Shown here one piece after another: positions 22,829 to 33,077 of a stretch of DNA of 63,164 nt (its first letter is position 1; every line of letters starts with the position of its first letter). The DNA is from Deltaproteobacteria bacterium. GTDB lineage: Bacteria; Desulfobacterota; Desulfuromonadia; Desulfuromonadales; BM103. Location of the stretch: assembly GCA_005774545.1 (NCBI GenBank), contig VAUL01000012.1, positions 1 to 63,164 on the forward strand, given 5' to 3'. The translations under genes and the position numbers were made by a program. The notes below the pieces were generated by a model. That model ran no database searches. It was given only the letters and a program-made list of their open reading frames with translations, and had not been told where the DNA came from.

Positions 22829-23713
22829 ATGCGACTGGTCACGCGCGGGGATCTCGACGGCCTGACGGCCTCGATCCTGCTCTCCGAGATGGAAGCGGTC
22901 GACGAGATCCTGCTGGTTCATCCCCAGGACATCACCGACCGCAAGGTCGCGATCTCCGGAAACGACATCCTGGCGAATGTCCCGTACCACCCGGCCGCCG
23001 GCATGTGGTTCGACCACCATGCCCACACGGTCATGCCCGAAGGGGCGTTCCGCGGGGCCTACGCGGTCGCGCCGAGCGTCGCCCGGGTGATCTACGACCA
23101 CTACGCCTCGCCGCGGTTGCGGCGCTTTTCCCGCCTGGTCGACGAAACCGACCGGTTCGACGCCGCCGAGCTGACCCGCGAGGACATCACCCGCCCCGGC
23201 GAAGTCATCCTGCTCGGGTTCCTGATCGACCCGCGCACCGGCCTCAAGGGCGACTTTCGGGCGATGTTCGTCAGCCTCGTCGAGCGGATCCGGAGCCGGG
23301 GGGTCACCGCCGTCCTTGCCGATCCGGACATCCAGGCGCAGGTCGCACTCCTGCAGGAGCAGGACCGGCAGTTTCGCGATTTTCTGCTGGCCCGCTCCGA
23401 GGTCCACGACAACGTGGTCGTTACCGACTACCGCGGGGTGGACCAGCCACCGGCCGGCAACCGCTTTCTGGTCTACGAAGCTTTTCCGCAGTGCAACGTG
23501 TCGCTGCGCATCCAGTGGGGGCCGGATCGCAAGTTCGTGGCCCTGAACATCGGCCACAGCATCTTCAACCGCACCTGCGCCGTGGATGTCGGCGAGCTCT
23601 GCCGCAACTACGGCGGCGGCGGCCACTTCGGCGCCGGCGGCTGCGTGCTGCGCGCCTTCTCCGCCGAACTGGCCGTCAAGGTGATCATCCGCAAGCTGCA
23701 GAAGGGATTGTAA
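22829..23713 (+). CDS. DHH family phosphoesterase
   Basis: A 294-residue protein with the DHH/DHHA1 layout. RGDLDGL near residues 6-12 corresponds to the first motif, FDHH at 61-64 is the DHH motif, and the C-terminal GGGGHFGAGG loop is the DHHA1 substrate-binding signature. Relatives include exopolyphosphatases, pApA/oligoribonucleases and c-di-AMP phosphodiesterases; this one lacks membrane and PAS segments. The usual separate Asp motif between DHH and DHHA1 is represented by VDETDRFD. The exact substrate is uncertain. A c-di-AMP cyclase gene (cdaA) occurs 6 kb further on, but the two are not in one operon. Confidence 0.8.
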   Translation: MRLVTRGDLDGLTASILLSEMEAVDEILLVHPQDITDRKVAISGNDILANVPYHPAAGMWFDHHAHTVMPEGAFRGAYAVAPSVARVIYDHYASPRLRRFSRLVDETDRFDAAELTREDITRPGEVILLGFLIDPRTGLKGDFRAMFVSLVERIRSRGVTAVLADPDIQAQVALLQEQDRQFRDFLLARSEVHDNVVVTDYRGVDQPPAGNRFLVYEAFPQCNVSLRIQWGPDRKFVALNIGHSIFNRTCAVDVGELCRNYGGGGHFGAGGCVLRAFSAELAVKVIIRKLQKGL

Positions 23714-23732
23714 ATCGGCTGCATTACCCCCC

Positions 23733-23761
23733 TTGACAGGGGCCGGACAATAGGATAAATA
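23733..23761 (+). promoter_or_regulatory. Promoter of tRNA-Met
   Basis: TTGACA (23733-23738) with a 17-base spacer to TAAATA (23756-23761). It lies about 45 bases before the tRNA. Confidence 0.5.
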
Positions 23762-23806
23762 ACAACTCCCCCTCGGCCCCCGGGTCGTCGGGTCCAGTGC
23801 AAATCC

Positions 23807-23883
23807 GGCGGTGTAGCTCAGTTGGTTAGAGCATGCGGCTCATATCCGCAGTGTCCGGAGTTCAAGTCTCTGCACCGCCACCA
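23807..23883 (+). tRNA. tRNA-Met (CAT), elongator type
   Basis: 77 bases starting GGCGGTGTAGCTCAGTTGG with encoded CCA. Acceptor GGCGGTG/CACCGCC, anticodon stem TGCGG/CCGCA with loop CTCATAT, anticodon CAT at 23841-23843, T arm CGGAG-TTCAAGT-CTCTG. The paired first base of the acceptor and the D arm fit elongator Met rather than the initiator; tRNA-Ile2 (CAT, lysidine-modified) is the less likely alternative. Confidence 0.93.
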
Positions 23884-23910
23884 TTTTAAAGGCCGGTACC
23901 GTCCGGCAAC

Positions 23911-23945
23911 GAACAGGCCCCGCTGATGCGGGGCCTGTTTTTTAT
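23911..23945 (+). terminator. Terminator of tRNA-Met
   Basis: AACAGGCCCCGC (23912-23923) pairs with GCGGGGCCTGTT (23928-23939), followed by a T run. Confidence 0.85.
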
Positions 23946-24282
23946 TTACCCTCCGGGCGACGGGCAAAAAACGTCAGGCGACTTCGGCCAAACAGCCCGA
24001 AGCGGCGGGCGGGAGGAGAAAGAAGCCGGCCGAAAAGCGCCTGTTTGCCGGTTTCCGTGGATTGGCGCAAGGGCCTGCGCTTCTGGCATGCTTCCTGAAA
24101 TGAATGGTGAGCAAGCCATGACGAGCGGTATACCGCACTATGCCGAAAGATAAATTGCGATTGCGGATTTTCGTGCTTAGCTGTTGTCAGAGCGTGTGTG
24201 AACGGATGGAAACGGGCCGGGGCGGAACGGGATCGTCCCCGCAGGCAAAAAAGGGCTGCATACATCGGAACGGGAGGCTGTC
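23946..24282. other. Intergenic spacer without a recognised gene
   Basis: 337 bases between the tRNA-Met terminator and the next gene. I see no convincing gene or structured RNA. It should contain the promoter of the gene at 24283. Confidence 0.5.
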
Positions 24283-24939
24283 ATGAAAATCTGGCGTTAT
24301 CTGGTAGTGACTGTGGCGTTTCTGTTGGGAGGCATCGTTGCCGGTGCGGGCATGGCCTCCGCCGAGATGCTGATCTACAAGGGGAAGCTGAACGCGACCG
24401 AATACAATGACACGGCCGCCGGCGATCAGGTCGAACGGTTCGCCTGGAACGACAGCATCTACCTCCTCGTCGATTACGACTTCTCGACCAAAACGGTGGC
24501 GAACGCCGTTGTCTACCAGTACTGGAAGGCCAAGACCGGCAACAGCTGGGAGGTTCTGAGCTACGGGGTTCACAACCTGAAGTCGCTGGTCAACAACGGG
24601 AAGTGGTGGAAGACGCTGAGCTTCTACACCGACAACCTGCACAACAGCGCCGACGTGCGGGGCTCGCTGGCGGTGGAGGGGCACCTGCTCAGGAACTTCG
24701 ATATCGGCAGCGCGACCAATCCGAAGGTCGATATCGCCATGACCGCCCGCGGAAAACTGATCGACATGGCTCCCTACTTTTCCGAGAAGAGCGTGGTTTT
24801 CGGCGACCTGCACCTGACTCTCGACCTGGTCGGGACGCGCGAGGCCAACCGCAACAGCTGGGACTTCGCGCTCCTGCGGACAACGATCGAGGACCGCCTG
24901 TCGCGTCTCGGGACCGTGCAGTGGACGCACGTGGACTGA
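24283..24939 (+). CDS. Hypothetical secreted protein
   Basis: A 218-residue protein with a signal peptide ending near MASA-E. The mature part is beta-strand rich with many Asn, Trp and Tyr (for example NGKWWKTLSFYTDN), has no cysteines and no further membrane segment. It ends with LLRTTIEDRLSRLGTVQWTH. I recognise no family. GGGAGG precedes the ATG. It stands alone between two terminators, so it is probably monocistronic. Confidence 0.7.
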   Translation: MKIWRYLVVTVAFLLGGIVAGAGMASAEMLIYKGKLNATEYNDTAAGDQVERFAWNDSIYLLVDYDFSTKTVANAVVYQYWKAKTGNSWEVLSYGVHNLKSLVNNGKWWKTLSFYTDNLHNSADVRGSLAVEGHLLRNFDIGSATNPKVDIAMTARGKLIDMAPYFSEKSVVFGDLHLTLDLVGTREANRNSWDFALLRTTIEDRLSRLGTVQWTHVD

Positions 24940-24976
24940 GCCATTAGCCGCCTTCATCGCGGCCGGTTACCGCTGT

Positions 24977-25016
24977 CGGCCCCGCGGCGCTCGTTGCCTG
25001 CGGGGCCGCTGCTTTT
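24977..25016 (+). terminator. Terminator after the secreted protein gene
   Basis: CGGCCCCGC (24977-24985) pairs with GCGGGGCCG (25000-25008), followed by CTGCTTTT. Confidence 0.65.
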
Positions 25017-25150
25017 CGGGAACCGGTGCTGCCGGTTCCCCACGGGTTTTTCTGGACGCTCTCCGGCAAATCGCCGATAATGAGCACGCCGCAAATCCTG
25101 ATGAATCCAAGGGCCGCGCCGGGCGGGTGGCGGCCGCCTTTCGGGTGAAC

Positions 25151-26533
25151 ATGTCCACGCTGCCACGGCGGTTTCTGCGTCATCTAGATGCGACCGGGAT
25201 GCTCCCGGCGGGGAGCCGCGTTCTGGCGGCCGTCTCCGGCGGTGCCGATTCCGTGGCGCTGCTGCACCTGCTGCACGGCGCCGCAGCGGCGCGCGGCCTG
25301 ACCGTCGAGGCCGCACACCTCGACCACGCCCTGCGACCCGACAGCCCGGCGGATGCCGCCCACGTCCGTGATCTCTGCGGAGCGCTGGGGGTGCCGCTGA
25401 CCGTTGCGCGCATCGATGTCGCCGCCCTGGCCCGGAGCCGGGGCGGAGGGGTCGAGGAGGCCGCCCGCGAGGCCCGGCGCGGGTTCCTGCGCGAGACGGC
25501 CCTGGCCCGGGGGTGCGGCTGGATTGCCCTGGGGCACCAGCGCGACGACCAGGCCGAAACCTTCCTGCTGCGCCTGCTGCGCGGGGCCGGCACGACCGGC
25601 CTGACCGGGATGCGCCCGGTCGATCCGCCGTTTGTGCGCCCCCTGCTGCCGTTCGCGCGGGCGGAGCTGGCTGGCTGGCTGGCAGAGGCCGGCATCGGCT
25701 GGCGCGAGGATGCCAGCAACCTTGACGCGGCCTTTGTCCGCAACCGGGTGCGCCACGAACTGCTCCCCCTGCTGGCGAGCTACAACCCGGCGATCGGCGA
25801 GCGCCTCAACGAACTTTGCCGCCAGTTGGCCGACGACGAGGCCGACTGGTCGGTGCGGGTCGCGGCCGAACTGGCGCGGGTTGCCGAACTGGGCGACGAC
25901 GAGTGCCGCCTGCCGTGCGCCGCGCTCGGCGCGGCATCGCCGGCCCTGGCCGGCAGGCTGGTGCGGGGAGCCCTCAAGCACGTGCGCGGCGATCTGCGCC
26001 GGCTCGATGCCGGGCACGTCAGGGCGGTGCTGGCCCTGGCCGCCGCCTCCCGGCCGCAGGCGGAACTGCACCTCCCCGGGGCGTGGATCGGCCGCCGCTA
26101 CGGCATCCTGCGCCTGCGCCGGGCGCCGCCCCCCATCGTCACCCAGCCGCCGTTCCTCGTCGACGGCCCGGGGAGCTACCCCCTGGCCGACGGGCGCCTG
26201 CTGCAGGTCCGCCTGCTCGCCGCTTCCGCCGGCGAAGGGGCCGGCGTCGCGGAATTCTGTGCCGGCAGCGTCGGCTTCCCGCTGCAGGTGCGCGCGCCGC
26301 GGCCGGGCGACCGGCTGCGCCTGCCGGGGGCGGGCGGCACCCGGAAACTGCAGGATCTGTTCGTCGACCTCAAGCTGACCCAGGAAGACCGGGCCGCGGC
26401 CGTGCTGGTCCTGGCCGGCGGCGCTCTCCTGTGGGTTGCCGGCATTCGCCGCTGCGCCGGTCTGCGAAGTGTCGCCGGCTGCGGGACCGTGCTGCGCCTC
26501 GAGCTCTCGGCGCCTTCGGCCGCGAGGGGATAA
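25151..26533 (+). CDS. tilS: tRNA(Ile)-lysidine synthetase
   Basis: A 460-residue PP-loop ATPase that converts C34 of the CAU-anticodon isoleucine tRNA to lysidine, so that it reads AUA. SGGADS at residues 29-34 is the PP-loop. AAHLDHALRPDS and LGHQRDDQAETFLLRLLRGA are the conserved TilS blocks. The C-terminal domain includes VRAPRPGDRLRLPG and LQDLFVDLKL. ATG 25151 is preferred over the frame start at 25127. It opens the housekeeping cluster, immediately before ftsH. Confidence 0.92.
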   Translation: MSTLPRRFLRHLDATGMLPAGSRVLAAVSGGADSVALLHLLHGAAAARGLTVEAAHLDHALRPDSPADAAHVRDLCGALGVPLTVARIDVAALARSRGGGVEEAAREARRGFLRETALARGCGWIALGHQRDDQAETFLLRLLRGAGTTGLTGMRPVDPPFVRPLLPFARAELAGWLAEAGIGWREDASNLDAAFVRNRVRHELLPLLASYNPAIGERLNELCRQLADDEADWSVRVAAELARVAELGDDECRLPCAALGAASPALAGRLVRGALKHVRGDLRRLDAGHVRAVLALAAASRPQAELHLPGAWIGRRYGILRLRRAPPPIVTQPPFLVDGPGSYPLADGRLLQVRLLAASAGEGAGVAEFCAGSVGFPLQVRAPRPGDRLRLPGAGGTRKLQDLFVDLKLTQEDRAAAVLVLAGGALLWVAGIRRCAGLRSVAGCGTVLRLELSAPSAARG

Positions 26534-26538
26534 AGCGC

Positions 26539-26567
26539 TTGAGAGCGCATTCGCTTTGTGCTATATG
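26539..26567 (+). promoter_or_regulatory. Promoter upstream of ftsH
   Basis: TTGAGA (26539-26544), a 17-base spacer and TATATG (26562-26567), followed by an AT-rich stretch. It lies 84 bases before the ftsH start and just after the tilS stop, so the long downstream operon can start here. Confidence 0.6.
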
Positions 26568-26650
26568 GTTAAGATAATTTATTCTTGGCAAGTCCCGCAG
26601 TTACGGGCTTTTCTCTCCGCAACCGACAGTCTGCCGACGCAGGGGGTTAC

Positions 26651-28506
<1,856 letters not shown>

Positions 28507-28507
<1 letters not shown>

Positions 28508-29403
28508 TGACGGCCGCAGCGGGGGGGCTGCAAGCCGGGCCGCCGCCCGGGCCGGGCTACCTGCTCGGGCGCCGCTGCCGGATCGAACTCGACCGGCCGC
28601 GGCTGATGGGAGTGCTCAACATCACTCCCGACTCGTTTTCCGACGGCGGACGGTTCCTGTCCGTCGAGGCGGCGCTGGCCCAGGCCCGGCTGATGGCGGT
28701 CGAGGGCGTCGACCTGATCGACGTGGGCGGCGAAAGCACCCGCCCCGGCGCGGCGCCGGTGAGCGAGCAGGAAGAGCTCGACCGGGTGCTGCCGGTTGTC
28801 GAGGCGCTGTGCCGCGAGCTTGATCTCCCCGTTTCCCTCGATACCACCAAGAGTGCTGTGGCTGCGGCCGCCGTGGCGGCCGGTGCCGAATTCGTCAACG
28901 ACGTCAGCGGCCTGGCCTTCGATCCGGCAATGGCCGGGGCGGTCGCGGCCGGCGGTGCCGGGCTGTTCGTCATGCATACCCGCGGCTGCCCCGAAACGAT
29001 GCAGGCCGACACGCGTTATTCCGACCTGGTCGGCGAAGTGCGCGAGAGTCTGCGCTGCAGCGTCGCCGCCGCCGTGGCGGCAGGGGTTGCCCCGGAGCGG
29101 ATCGCCGTCGACCCGGGGATCGGCTTCGGCAAGGACGTCGCCGGCAATCTCGAGCTGTTGCGGCGTCTCGGCGCCCTGGCCGATCTCGGCCGGCCGATCC
29201 TGCTCGGCACCTCGCGCAAAAGCTTCATCGGCCGGGTGCTCGGGCAGGACGACCCCCGCCAGCGCCAAGCCGGAACGCTGGCAACGGTGGCCCTCGGGGT
29301 CGCCGCAGGAGCGCGCCTGTTCCGGGTCCACGAGGTCGGCCCGGCCCGCGAGGCGGCGCTGATGGCCTGGGCCGTCTGTTGCGGCGCCGGGTGGCGCGGT
29401 TGA
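28507..29403 (+). CDS. folP: Dihydropteroate synthase
   Basis: A 298-residue TIM-barrel enzyme that joins p-aminobenzoate to 6-hydroxymethyl-dihydropterin pyrophosphate in folate synthesis. The signatures MGVLNITPDSFSDGG and DLIDVGGESTRPGA, and the later PGIGFGKD and LLGTSRKSFIG motifs, are all intact. The ATG overlaps the ftsH stop (TGATG), a sign of translational coupling. folA, two steps later in the same pathway, is at 57 kb. Confidence 0.95.
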
Positions 29404-29427
29404 GCGAAATTTTCCGGAAGGACGCCG

Positions 29428-30207
29428 ATGCTTGAAGTTCTGAGCCATTTTCGATGGACCATCGACCTGCTGGACATCCTGCTGGTCGCATTCATCATTT
29501 ATCGGCTCATCCTCCTGATCAAGGGGACGCGCACCGTCCAGATGCTGCTCGGCCTGGCCGTGCTGCTGATCGTCTATGTCGCCTCCCAGGTCGGCGGGCT
29601 CTTTACCCTCAACTGGCTGCTCGACAACTTCCTCTCGTCGATCATCCTGGTCATCGTCGTCATCTTCCAGAACGACATCCGCCGCGCCCTGGTGCACATG
29701 GGGCGGAACCCCTTCTTCGCCGGCCCGGCCTTCAGCGAGGGGGACCACCTGGTGGAGGAACTGGTGAAGGGGTGCACGGCGCTGGCGAGCCGGCGCTTCG
29801 GCGCCCTCGTCGTGGTCGAGCGCGAGACCGGGATCAACGACTTCCTTGAAGTGGGGACGGAGATCGACGCCAAGGTGTCAGGGAGCCTGCTCTGCGCGGT
29901 CTTCCACCCGCAGTCGCCGATTCACGACGGCGCCGCGGTTGTCCAGCGCGGCCGCCTCAGCCGCGCCGGCTGCTTTCTGCCGCTGACCCAGAATCCCACC
30001 GTCAACCCCCGCTTCGGCACCCGCCACCGCGCGGCGATCGGCCTGACCGAACTGGTCGACGCGGTGGCGATCGTCGTTTCCGAGGAGACCGGCAGGATTT
30101 CCGTGGTCATCTCCGGCAAGATGACCCGCGATCTCGACCCGGTCACCCTGCGCAAGGTGCTCAGGCGCCTGCTGACGCCGCGCCGTCCGGCGGCCGGAAA
30201 GCGCTGA
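29428..30207 (+). CDS. cdaA: Diadenylate cyclase CdaA
   Basis: A 259-residue membrane enzyme that makes c-di-AMP from two ATP. Three membrane segments fill residues 10-80, followed by the DAC domain with HDGAAVV (DGA motif) and FGTRHRAAIG (RHR motif), the catalytic signatures. The gene is followed by a YbbR gene and glmM, the conserved cdaA-cdaR-glmM order in which the two partners modulate the cyclase. c-di-AMP usually governs potassium and osmotic balance and cell wall homeostasis. Confidence 0.95.
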   Translation: MLEVLSHFRWTIDLLDILLVAFIIYRLILLIKGTRTVQMLLGLAVLLIVYVASQVGGLFTLNWLLDNFLSSIILVIVVIFQNDIRRALVHMGRNPFFAGPAFSEGDHLVEELVKGCTALASRRFGALVVVERETGINDFLEVGTEIDAKVSGSLLCAVFHPQSPIHDGAAVVQRGRLSRAGCFLPLTQNPTVNPRFGTRHRAAIGLTELVDAVAIVVSEETGRISVVISGKMTRDLDPVTLRKVLRRLLTPRRPAAGKR

Positions 30208-30209
30208 CC

Positions 30210-30602
30210 ATGATCCTGCGGTTTTTCAGCGAGAATCTGGCCCTGAAACTCCTGTCCCTGGCCTTCGCCGTGGTCCTGTGGTTTTTCGTCATGGGCGAGC
30301 AGCGCCACGAAGTCTCCCACGTGGTGATGGTCGAGTATCGCAACCTCCCCAAGGGGCTGGTGATCGCCGGCGAAGTTCCCGAGGCGGTGGCGGTCAGCCT
30401 GAGCGGGCCGCGGGCGCTGCTGGTGCACATGGAACCCGACGATCTCAGCCTGCCGCTGGATCTGGCCGGCCTCAAGCCGGGGATGACCTCGTTCCGGCGG
30501 CTGGAGGAACATCTCAAGGCGCCGGGGGGCGTGGTCGTAACGCGCATCTCGCCGTCCAGTATCGACGTGCGCCTCGAACCGGCGCGTGAGGAGAACCGAT
30601 GA
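30210..30602 (+). CDS. YbbR-like protein (CdaR-type regulator), single domain
   Basis: A 130-residue protein with one N-terminal membrane segment ([18 protein letters not shown]) and one YbbR domain ([20 protein letters not shown]). Firmicute CdaR proteins carry several such domains, so this is a short version. It should sit outside the inner membrane and touch CdaA. It starts two bases after cdaA, and its stop overlaps the glmM start. Confidence 0.85.
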   Translation: MILRFFSENLALKLLSLAFAVVLWFFVMGEQRHEVSHVVMVEYRNLPKGLVIAGEVPEAVAVSLSGPRALLVHMEPDDLSLPLDLAGLKPGMTSFRRLEEHLKAPGGVVVTRISPSSIDVRLEPAREENR

Positions 30603-31978
30603 GCAGACGACTGTTCGGCACCGACGGTGTGCGCGGTGTCGCCAATATCCACCCGATGACCGCGGAAACCGCCCTGCAGCTGGGCCGGGCCGCGGCCTAC
30701 CTGTTCAAGCATCGCGACCGGCGCAGTCGCATCGTGATCGGCAAGGACACCCGCCTCTCCGGCTACATGCTGGAAAGCGCCCTGGTCGCCGGCATCTGCT
30801 CGATGGGGGTCGACGCCCTGCTGGTCGGGCCGCTGCCGACCCCGGGGATCGCCTTCCTGACCGCCTCGATGCGCGCCGATGCCGGGGTGGTCATCTCCGC
30901 CTCGCACAACCCCTACCAGGACAACGGCATCAAGTTCTTCGCCCGCGACGGCTTCAAGCTCCCCGACGAGGTCGAGGCCCGGCTCGAGGAGCTGGTCTTC
31001 ACCCCGGCCTCGATCGACGCCCTGCGCCCCACGGCCGACGAGGTCGGCAAGGCCTTCCGCATCGACGATGCGGTCGGGCGCTACGTGGTCTTCCTCAAGA
31101 ACAGCTTCCCGAAGGAGTTCGACCTGGTCGGCCTGAAGATCGTCCTCGACTGCGCCCATGGCGCCGCCTACAAGGTGGCCCCGGAGGTCTTCACCGAACT
31201 CGGCGCCGAGGTGATCCCGTACGGGGTCAAGCCGAACGGCACCAACATCAACGCCGGCTGCGGTTCGACGTATCCCGGGGTGATCGCCGCCGCGGTGCGC
31301 GAGCACGGCGCCCATCTCGGCATCGCCCTCGATGGCGATGCCGACCGCTGCATCTTCGTCGACGAGCACGGCAACGAGGTCGACGGCGACCACATCCTGG
31401 CGATCTGCGGCACCCACATGCTCGCCCAGGGGAAGCTGCCGCAAAAGACCGTGGTGGCCACGGTCATGTCGAACATCGGGCTGGATATCGCCATCAAGCA
31501 GGCCGGCGGGCGCGTCGTCAAGACGGCGGTCGGCGACCGCTACGTGGTCGAGGAGATGCGCCGGCACGATTACCGGCTGGGCGGCGAGCAGTCCGGGCAC
31601 ATGATCTTCCTCGATCACAACACCACCGGCGACGGGGTGATCAGCGCCCTGCAGGTGCTGGCGATCATGCAGCAGACCGGCAAGCCGCTCTCCGAACTGG
31701 CCAGGGTCATGACCGCGCTCCCCCAGGTGCTGGTCAACGTCCGGGTGCGCGAACGCCGGCCGATCGACGAGGTTCCGGAGATCGCCCGCAAGATCCAGGG
31801 GGTGACCGACCATCTCGGCGACGGCGGCCGGGTGCTGATCCGCTACTCCGGCACCGAGCCGCTGCTGCGCATCATGCTCGAAGGGCAGGACCAGCAGGAG
31901 ATCACCGCCCTGGCCAACGACATCGCCCAGACCGTCGCATCCCATCTCGGCGCCGGGCCGGAGGCCGCTCATGGCTAG
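30599..31978 (+). CDS. glmM: Phosphoglucosamine mutase
   Basis: A 459-residue enzyme converting glucosamine 6-phosphate to glucosamine 1-phosphate for UDP-GlcNAc, peptidoglycan and [14 protein letters not shown] at the N-terminus, [16 protein letters not shown] with the phosphorylated Ser102, the metal loop DGDADRC, GGEQSGH for sugar specificity and [12 protein letters not shown] for phosphate binding are all present. It overlaps both neighbours. In other bacteria GlmM inhibits CdaA, which gives the grouping a regulatory meaning. Confidence 0.96.
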   Translation: MSRRLFGTDGVRGVANIHPMTAETALQLGRAAAYLFKHRDRRSRIVIGKDTRLSGYMLESALVAGICSMGVDALLVGPLPTPGIAFLTASMRADAGVVISASHNPYQDNGIKFFARDGFKLPDEVEARLEELVFTPASIDALRPTADEVGKAFRIDDAVGRYVVFLKNSFPKEFDLVGLKIVLDCAHGAAYKVAPEVFTELGAEVIPYGVKPNGTNINAGCGSTYPGVIAAAVREHGAHLGIALDGDADRCIFVDEHGNEVDGDHILAICGTHMLAQGKLPQKTVVATVMSNIGLDIAIKQAGGRVVKTAVGDRYVVEEMRRHDYRLGGEQSGHMIFLDHNTTGDGVISALQVLAIMQQTGKPLSELARVMTALPQVLVNVRVRERRPIDEVPEIARKIQGVTDHLGDGGRVLIRYSGTEPLLRIMLEGQDQQEITALANDIAQTVASHLGAGPEAAHG

Positions 31979-32687
31979 GCTGGGGGTCAACGTCGATCAC
32001 GTGGCGACCATCCGCCAGGCCCGCGGCGGCGTCGAGCCCGATCCGGTCACGGCCGCGGCAATGGCCGAACTGGCCGGCGCCGAAGGGATCACCGTGCACC
32101 TGCGCGAGGACCGGCGCCACATCCAGGACCGCGACCTGATGGTCCTCAAGCGCACCGTGCAGACCCGCCTCAATCTGGAGATGGCGGCGACCGAGGAGAT
32201 GGTCGGCATCGCCCTCAAGGTGGTGCCCGACTGCGTGACGCTGGTTCCGGAAAAGCGCCAGGAGCTGACCACCGAAGGGGGGCTCGACGTGGTCAAGCAT
32301 CGCGCCGCGCTGGCGCGCAGCATCGACCTGCTGCGCCAGGCCGGCATCATGGTCAGCCTGTTCGTCGACCCCGACCTGGAGCAAATCAAGGAGAGCGCCC
32401 GGCTGAAGGCCGACGCCATCGAGATCCATACCGGGACCTACTGTGCCGCCCGCGGCCGGGAACGGGCGCTCGAACTGACCAAGATCGCCGAGGCGATCAA
32501 GGCCGGCAAGCGCCTGGGGCTGGCGATCCACGCCGGCCACGGCCTCAACTACGTCAACATCCGGCCGGTCGTGGCGCTCGGCGGCATCGAGGAGTTCAAC
32601 ATCGGCCACAGCATCATCTCGCGCGCCGTGCTGGTCGGCATGGATCGGGCCGTGCGCGAGATGGCGGCCCTGGTCAGGGGCGGGTAG
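31971..32687 (+). CDS. pdxJ: Pyridoxine 5'-phosphate synthase
   Basis: A 238-residue TIM-barrel protein that condenses 1-deoxyxylulose 5-phosphate with 3-amino-2-oxopropyl phosphate in the DXP-dependent vitamin B6 route. [17 protein letters not shown] at the start, [21 protein letters not shown] and [10 protein letters not shown] are the conserved blocks. The start overlaps the glmM end by eight bases. Confidence 0.96.
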   Translation: MARLGVNVDHVATIRQARGGVEPDPVTAAAMAELAGAEGITVHLREDRRHIQDRDLMVLKRTVQTRLNLEMAATEEMVGIALKVVPDCVTLVPEKRQELTTEGGLDVVKHRAALARSIDLLRQAGIMVSLFVDPDLEQIKESARLKADAIEIHTGTYCAARGRERALELTKIAEAIKAGKRLGLAIHAGHGLNYVNIRPVVALGGIEEFNIGHSIISRAVLVGMDRAVREMAALVRGG

Positions 32688-32693
32688 GGACGG

Positions 32694-33077
32694 GTGGCGA
32701 TCGTCGGCCTCGGCACCGACCTGGCCCGCGCCGAACGCTTTCGCCGTTTCGTCGCCGACGGCAAGGATGCGCTGCTGGAGCGCCTGTTCACCGCCGGTGA
32801 GCGCGCCTACTCCCTGGCCAAGGCCGACCCGGCGCCGCACCTGGCGGCCCGCTTCGCCGCCAAGGAGGCGGGGATGAAGGCCTTTGGCCTCGGCTGGCGC
32901 GACGGCTTGGCCTGGCACGACTTCGAGGTGGTTCCCGATCCGCTCGGCCGCCCCGACCTGGTGCTCGCCGGCCGGGCCGCGGAACTGGCCGCCGCGCGCG
33001 GCGTCACCGCCGTGCACCTCTCCTACAGCCATGACGGCGATTATGCCGTCGCCACCGTGATCCTGGAGGGCGCATGA
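32694..33077 (+). CDS. acpS: Holo-[acyl-carrier-protein] synthase
   Basis: A 127-residue phosphopantetheinyl transferase that activates acyl carrier protein with CoA. GLGTDLARAERF holds the metal-binding Asp, and RFAAKEAGMKAFG is the second signature, with its Glu and Lys. LSYSHDGDYAVATVI ends the fold. The GTG start lies six bases after pdxJ, an order seen in many bacteria, and the stop overlaps the nnr start. Confidence 0.93.
   Translation: MAIVGLGTDLARAERFRRFVADGKDALLERLFTAGERAYSLAKADPAPHLAARFAAKEAGMKAFGLGWRDGLAWHDFEVVPDPLGRPDLVLAGRAAELAAARGVTAVHLSYSHDGDYAVATVILEGA

Noticed and set aside
24083-24100. Sigma-54 promoter before the secreted protein gene
   Set aside because: CTGGCATGCTTCCTGAAA has GG-N10-GA instead of the nearly invariant GG-N10-GC. 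The same applies to the similar sequence at 39137-39153.
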